Source: Cladobotryum mycophilum
Lineage: Eukaryota; Ascomycota; Sordariomycetes; Hypocreales; Hypocreaceae
Direction: 5' to 3'
Assembly: GCA_036429605.1 (NCBI GenBank)
Contig: JAVFKD010000015.1
Span: 1,883,421-1,947,420, forward strand
DNA length: 64,000 bases
This document shows, piece after piece, positions 58,583-64,000 of this stretch; within the stretch, counting starts at the first letter, position 1, and each line of letters begins with the position of its first letter. Both the position numbers and the translations under genes were made by a program. The notes beneath the pieces were generated by a model. That model did no database searches and was not told the origin of the DNA. It saw only the letters and a list, made by a program, of their open reading frames with translations.

Positions 58583-61500
58583 GATGCTAGAGGGACAGCC
58601 GACGGCTGTCAAAGCTGCGCCAAGCTAGAATGGCGGAATGGGAATGTTAAATGCGATTGATCTGACAGCTTAGATGTAAGCCGTCCAACTCGAAGCTAGA
58701 AAATTGAGAGTTATGGGAAGTTGAGTTGCTTCTCCCAAACGATGGCGGCTTGAAGGTATCTACAGATCCGCAGAAAGCTTGCTATCGTACCGAAGAAAAA
58801 AAGTTTACCGATAAGACTTGTTGCGATAAGACGGATTGGATTGGGTCACATGAGAGTTTTCCTTATCGATAAGTATGGAGTGGATCTAGGCGGGGTCGCA
58901 GGTTGGCTGGACTTGGAGCATTGTACCAAGTAGTGGCTGCAGAAGAAATCAAGCTGCAGCCACAAATTCACACAGCCAACCCAACGCCCATGGATCAGTG
59001 GCACAGGGCTTTACTCGCCATCGCTCGGGACGGGGGATTCCGCCATCTTCAGCATGCAATAGAACATCGTTTTGGGTTGCAGACACACCGGTAGCTTGTC
59101 TCAGTTGTCTCAGCCTTTCGGACTGCGTACCGGCACAGTCATCACACCAAGTGCCGCGGCATGTTGATGGACAAACCAAATGGCGAGATCATCAGCGCAA
59201 GCGGTGTGAACAGCAGCATCGTGGACGGAAGACAGTTGCTTGGTCGCTCTCCAGAGTAGACTCGCCTCGTCTTCTACGAGCTTCCCCTCACCTCGCTGAT
59301 GAATTTCAGCCATCACGAGGCCTCCAAGTTGGGCCTGCCTCAGCGGCCGCGTAAACAAAACTCACCCAACAGCACCTGGAAAACAACAACCGAGTCGAAA
59401 CCTTGAAGCCTTGGGACCTTTGAGGCGCTGTTTATAGGTGGCTAGTTGACCCGTTTTGGGGCCTGCCGAGCTCTCTCTTGTCCTGTTTTAGAGCTTTGCG
59501 GTGGTTGGAACCTGGAACTGCTCCCACCATCCACTGATGCATGCATGTGCATTCTCACACCACCCATTCCGGTGCCAGAGCACGAGGGTCGAATGGCCCA
59601 TTTCGAGGCCCATGATAAACAACATCACCAACCCCCGTGACTAGCGACCCATTCACAAACCAGGTTAGCCAACCATGGGGATCGTTTAGCACGATGTGTG
59701 AGGTACGGGAATGTGCCATGCATCCCCAGTATGCAGCAGCGCATAAAGGCCTGCATTCCGCGTAGATCCACCCAAGGAACTGTCGGCTTCTTCATTTTGT
59801 AGAGGCGAAACCAGCCATCAAGCCACTGTACGACTCAACATTTTCACAGCTTGACATGCTATCAACAAAAACTTGCTGTAAGGTTTGCTAGTAGAGTATC
59901 AGGTAGAGAGATAAGACCCATAAGTTTTCTTTGATGGCGCTCTTTCCATACGCGCCTTTCATCGACTACTGCAGGCGAGAGTCGTTCCAAATGGGCTGGT
60001 CGCTGTTGCCATCCAGGTTATGAAAACATGGATGGACTTGCCTTACTAGGTAGACGGATGGTTGTGTCTGATCCAGTCTGATCCATCCAACGTTTGATCA
60101 CCTCCTCTTTTTGAAATCTGTCTCTCATAAGTCTCCAGTTTCCATCCCCCTCTTCCGCTATTCCGCATCCGTTACTTTCAACGTCTGGCCGTTGCAACTT
60201 TGCCGTCCTGGCCGTGCATCTTCTTGCATCTTGCATGCCCTTATATCCACAACATCAAACATCAACAAACGCTCAAAACATCCTCCAGTCGACATCACTC
60301 TGTAAACGGTTCCAATTAGCTCCCGCCTCCCGTCACCCCGTCTCTGTCGCCGCCGCCTGGTTTCTTTGCCGCCCGTTTGACGTTGTTCACCAGTCAGAGA
60401 ACGAGGCGCTGAGAGGGGTCGTCCTCTGGACTTGGACCATTTGACACCCCACATTCTCCGAGATCGACGAGAACAGACCTTGACGTATCGAACGAGCCAT
60501 TGCGAGTTAATGAGGAGCGACAAGGACGAGCTATTCAAAAGGATTTCCCTCGCATGCACCACGCAACTGCGCCTTGGGATGGTTGGTGTGGTTAATGTAC
60601 CTATCGTTAACGAAAGACATTCATCTTCCCCGCTGGGTACCGAAGCTATTTCAACCCCCACCGAGAAGCAGCGCGTCGACCATCATCGAGACCGTCAGCC
60701 ATACATTCTGGCGTCAGCGGCGAGTGACACAGAGAGCGCCGTAAGTCGTTGACTTGTGAGGCAGCCAAAAAGTCCTACATCTATCTCTCCGTACCTAGTA
60801 GGCATCTAGTAGGCAGTGCCTTGGATCACTCTTCCTCGTGGTATCGTACTTCTTTTCGTACCTACATACTTGCTGCTAAGGCAAGGCACACCTTTTTCGA
60901 CTTTTGCTGGGGAAAGCTCTATTCTCCTAGCCAAGACCCTGCAGTGCATGTGCAGCTCGTGCACGTCCATACCTGTACTGGAACCTTGATTTCTGCACTA
61001 CTGCAACTCATCACCTAGGAATCACCACCACACGACCTCCCATCCTAGATCAATCTCCCATCTTTTGCCGTCACCAGGTGCACTCTGCACTCTGCACAGG
61101 TTCCCGATTCAACAAATAGCCGCCGCATCCAGGACGGACGGACCATCACCATTTCATATCTACTTGCCTGCCTAGGGTACGCGATACGCACACTGACGTC
61201 GAGCCAACACCACCCCCAGTCCATGATCGGCCTAGCTTGGATAAACGAATGAGACGCTGCACTTTTGGCACACTTTTGGCACAGGGCAGCGGTTAGCCTG
61301 GGTTGGCAGTCAAGGTCTGGTGACTCGACAAACACAGCATACCCGCTTCCATACCACGTCCCGAAGCTACGCACACACACGCACGGTACTCCATTTCTTT
61401 CGTTTCGTACGACGAGCGAGGAGTAACCGGCCAAAGGAGGGCTGCTCTCTGCCTAAGCTGCGTCCATGGTAATTTATCATCTCATTTTTGTTGCTGCTAC

Positions 61501-62347
61501 TGCTACCGCTGCTACTACTTGCCTCGCTTCTGCATCCACTGACTGAACGAAACTGCGGACCAGCAGTAGAGCGACATTGTTCATTTTATCGGGTCGTCCA
61601 AGGCAACAGCTACGTGCATTCCAGAATTTTGGTTTCCTGGCTCTTCAAGGTCTAGACGACATCCGTTCGTTGCAGGTCTCTACAGGTTAGCATACACCCC
61701 AAAAGCTTGTGTGCTGCTCATGCTCCAATGGACCCTCTGCCCGCTGTTCGTCTGTCTCGGCCACCCATCCCGTCTCGGGTGGGGTTCTTCTGGTGCTTCC
61801 GTCGCCCAGGCGTCACTCACCCCAGGCCATACCCTCTGTTATTTTGGCTTACCTACCTGTGTCTGTTTGTCTGCGCGACAGCCTTTGCTTTCTCCATTCT
61901 ATTCCTATCCGATTCCATCCTGCCCTTTTTTTCCTCATCCCCAAAAATCGAGCCTTTTACTGTTGCATTTGATGCAGACAAGTGGTCCCGCTCCAAGCTT
62001 ACCAATACAGGACAGTCACTTCTTACCAGTCTCCGCCGTCTTTTCGACCCACGATTATCCCTCCCGTAGCATAAGCGGCGACATATCCCTCCTCTATCAC
62101 GAGGCTCCTTGTTCTAGTTGTCGATAAATCTGTCGATCGATCCGTGAACCCACCCAACGCTTCCTACCTGCTCGTTCCTGGCGAGTTTTGCTGCGACGCG
62201 CGACCTCGCCCAAGACATTGCCACAATTGCTTTTTTGCCATCCGTTGCCATCCGAGCTCCTCCACGTCGTCTGCCGAGAGTCGTCGGCTCCAATACATAT
62301 CCACACAGCTATAGCCGATCATCGTTTCGAGTCGCAAATTGTAAAAC
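58583..62347. other. Long divergent intergenic region (RPA135 / ARL8)
   Basis: About 3.8 kb. A minus-strand frame at 59110-59358 (around SLLWRATKQLSSVHDAA) is mildly protein-like but could not be extended with plausible introns. The region from 61.5 to 62.3 kb is pyrimidine-rich and probably the ARL8 leader. No gene is supported with confidence. Confidence 0.4.
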
Positions 62348-63216
62348 ATGGCTGGGCTATTTCGGAAGGTGTATGACTGGCTGTTGCGGACCTTTTGGTG
62401 AGTCCTTCAATCCAACGGCAGTCGGAGGCGGGGTATGGGCAGCTTGATGCTGTGTGTATTCCTCGCCTGCAGCTCCGAGTCTTGGGGCCCACTGGTCCGA
62501 AGCATGTGCTTGTATTCTGACTGGCGATTTCTAGGGCCATGGAGATGGAAGTGACCATGGTTGGCTTGCAGAATGCCGGGAAAACGTCGCTGCTTCGAGT
62601 ATTGGCCGTAGGTCCCACCCAGGTCCCTTGCTTCCCCAACTTTGCTAATCAGGCCATGTTCTGTAGGGAGGAGAGTTCACCCTTGAGTAAGCCCTGCCCC
62701 TCATCCATCCACTTTCTGCCAACCGTGGATGGACCTCAAACCCAGCCCTCGACGGAGTAGCTCGACATGCCATGTAGATGCAACGACTGACGCTAGATCT
62801 TGTGTAGCTCGATTCCGACCGTTGGGTTCAACATGAAGCGTGTGCAACGGGGTCATGTTACACTGAAATGCTGGGACATCGGTGGCCAGCCGCGGTTCCG
62901 AACCATGTGGGAGAGGTACTGCCGAGGTGTTAACGCCATTGTCTTTATCGTAGACATTGCGGATGTAGCTCTAATCCCCCAGGCCAAAGATGAGCTCCAC
63001 TCCCTCATGGCGCATCCATCACTCTTTGGAATCCCGCTACTTGTGTTGGGCAACAAGTCTGACCTTCCTGAGAAACTCTCGGTGGATGAGTTGATCGACG
63101 AGCTTGACCTGAAGAGCATCCAGGGCCGTGAGGTCTGCTGCTATGGCATAAGTGCGAAGCAAGAGACAAATCTTGATGCCGTGGTCCAATTCCTGGTGAA
63201 GTGGGCAAACCGATGA
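62348..63216 (+). CDS. ARL8: ARL8-type Arf-like GTPase
   Basis: Small GTPase of lysosome/vacuole membranes in other eukaryotes, where it links organelles to transport and tethering factors. Four exons: 62348..62397, 62535..62607, 62667..62686 and 62808..63216, giving 183 residues (human ARL8B 186). The N-terminal amphipathic helix MAGLFRKVYDWLLRTFW lacks Gly2, so there is no myristoylation; this is as in ARL8, where the N-terminus is acetylated. G1 GLQNAGKT (27-34), switch I IPTVGFNM (Thr52), G3 WDIGGQ (69-74) and NKSD (129-132) are all intact. ERYCRGVNAIVFIVD and EVCCYGISAKQ are ARL8-like. Exon 3 is a 20-nt micro-exon coding GGEFTL. The start codon is in the only frame that joins to AMEMEVTMVG. 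A 3' CCAAA tandem repeat follows the stop at about 63226-63256. Confidence 0.93.
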
Positions 63217-64000
63217 ACCAAAACGAAGCCAGACCAAACCAAACCAAACCAAACCGGACGAGAGACGGGGCAGACACTTGTCTAGCTCTCTAATAGTAAA
63301 CGCAGGACCAAAGATGGGTATGAGTTTTGACGATGACGAGGATGACGACCATGAACCAAACCAAGATTTCCCTAGACCTCTTGCGGACGGATAGTCGACT
63401 AGACTCCTTGGTACGTTGGCGAAGACGCGCGCTGGCATTTTAAGCGGAATGATTCCCTGGCTGGATTAACGATGACTTGATATAAATTTCCTCTCTCACG
63501 AAAGCATTTGAATACGATAACAAATAAGCACAAAAGACGGCCTCTCCCGAACGGCAACAACCTGGCTGGATAATCCTTGGGAAATGCCTGGAACGGAGAG
63601 AATAGTGGTGCCTTTTCCGGGCTGGCGTCGAGCGTGCGGCTAAAGTTTTGTCTTAGAAGCAGGAGTCCGGGCCTGGAGAATGATGGGCACTTGCCCCGGC
63701 TTCTTGTGTGTTTCCCCCTTGTTAATATTGTTTCCTTGGTTGGATATGTTGCATTTTCCCGTGGACAGATTACCTCCCCCATGACGGCGCCATATGTTGT
63801 AGCAAGCAAGCAGGCAAGCAAGCGATACGGGCGATGAGACATGAATGATGATACAGCAATTGAAGAAGATGACAGATGATGATGATGATGTAGTAGCCGG
63901 TGACCCGTCATGGGGACAGGCTAGAGTAAGATTCTCTCAAGATTGTTAGTGAATGGTGACAGTGAAAGAAATGCCCGGCTGTGTGTGATGATGAGTATCG
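63217..64000. other. 3' flank of ARL8 and window end
   Basis: Contains a (CCAAA)n run at about 63226-63256 and a (GAT)n run at about 63874-63890. A 170-codon minus-strand frame (63911-63399) is His/Ser/Arg-rich with no motif; I do not call it a gene. Confidence 0.4.

Noticed and set aside
59110..59358. Minus-strand 82-codon frame between RPA135 and ARL8 with mildly protein-like sequence
   Set aside because: No extension with credible splice sites, no motif, and the opposite strand is also open over the same bases.
63399..63911. 170-codon minus-strand frame after ARL8
   Set aside because: His/Ser/Arg-rich, begins in a GAT repeat, no domain or intron support; probably chance.

Overview
The window comes from a filamentous ascomycete (Pezizomycotina, most likely a Sordariomycete such as a member of the Hypocreales). 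The genes carry short 50-75 nt introns with GT(A/G)(A/C)GT donors and CTAAC/CTGAC branch sites. The gene set includes an MSB2-type signalling mucin, a PHO80-type cyclin, a CDC27/BimA APC subunit, a NACHT-WD40 NLR and small secreted cysteine proteins. The order is inferred from gene content; the species is not identifiable from sequence alone.

Layout. 1-4 kb: 3' end of an MFS transporter, an unknown single-exon gene behind a MITE-like inverted repeat, and a small protein with a bZIP basic region. 4-10 kb: an unknown 199-codon gene broken by a one-base frameshift, then the four-exon CDC27 gene. 10-18 kb is accessory: an orphan 285-aa protein, an ankyrin-like relic with stops, and two paralogous four-exon genes for small secreted 4-Cys proteins. 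18.8-21.4 kb: MSB2, followed by about 6 kb without a recognisable gene. 27-30 kb: ERV2-type sulfhydryl oxidase and the proteasome beta-1 subunit, the latter with a 15-nt micro-exon. 30-36 kb: PHO80-like cyclin behind a long leader region. 40-41.6 kb: an acetoacetate-decarboxylase-like protein (frameshifted), then a 5.4 kb gap. 47-51 kb: an NLR (short amyloid-like motif, NACHT, WD40) with a frameshift and an in-frame TGA. 51.5-53.7 kb: a secreted tyrosinase with a GC-AG intron. 54.8-58.6 kb: RNA polymerase I second-largest subunit. 62.3-63.2 kb: an ARL8-type GTPase with a 20-nt micro-exon.

Housekeeping genes (APC3, Pol I, proteasome, ARL8, ERV2) alternate with accessory ones (NLR, secreted proteins, ankyrin relic, orphans). 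No gene cluster for one pathway is evident. MSB2 and the PHO80-like cyclin belong to environmental sensing (surface/MAPK and phosphate signalling). The NLR is a candidate for non-self recognition and regulated cell death.

Three otherwise intact coding regions are each broken inside a run of five G/C, and adding one base to the run restores a single frame in each. A shared technical cause (homopolymer undercalling) is therefore at least as likely as three independent pseudogenes.
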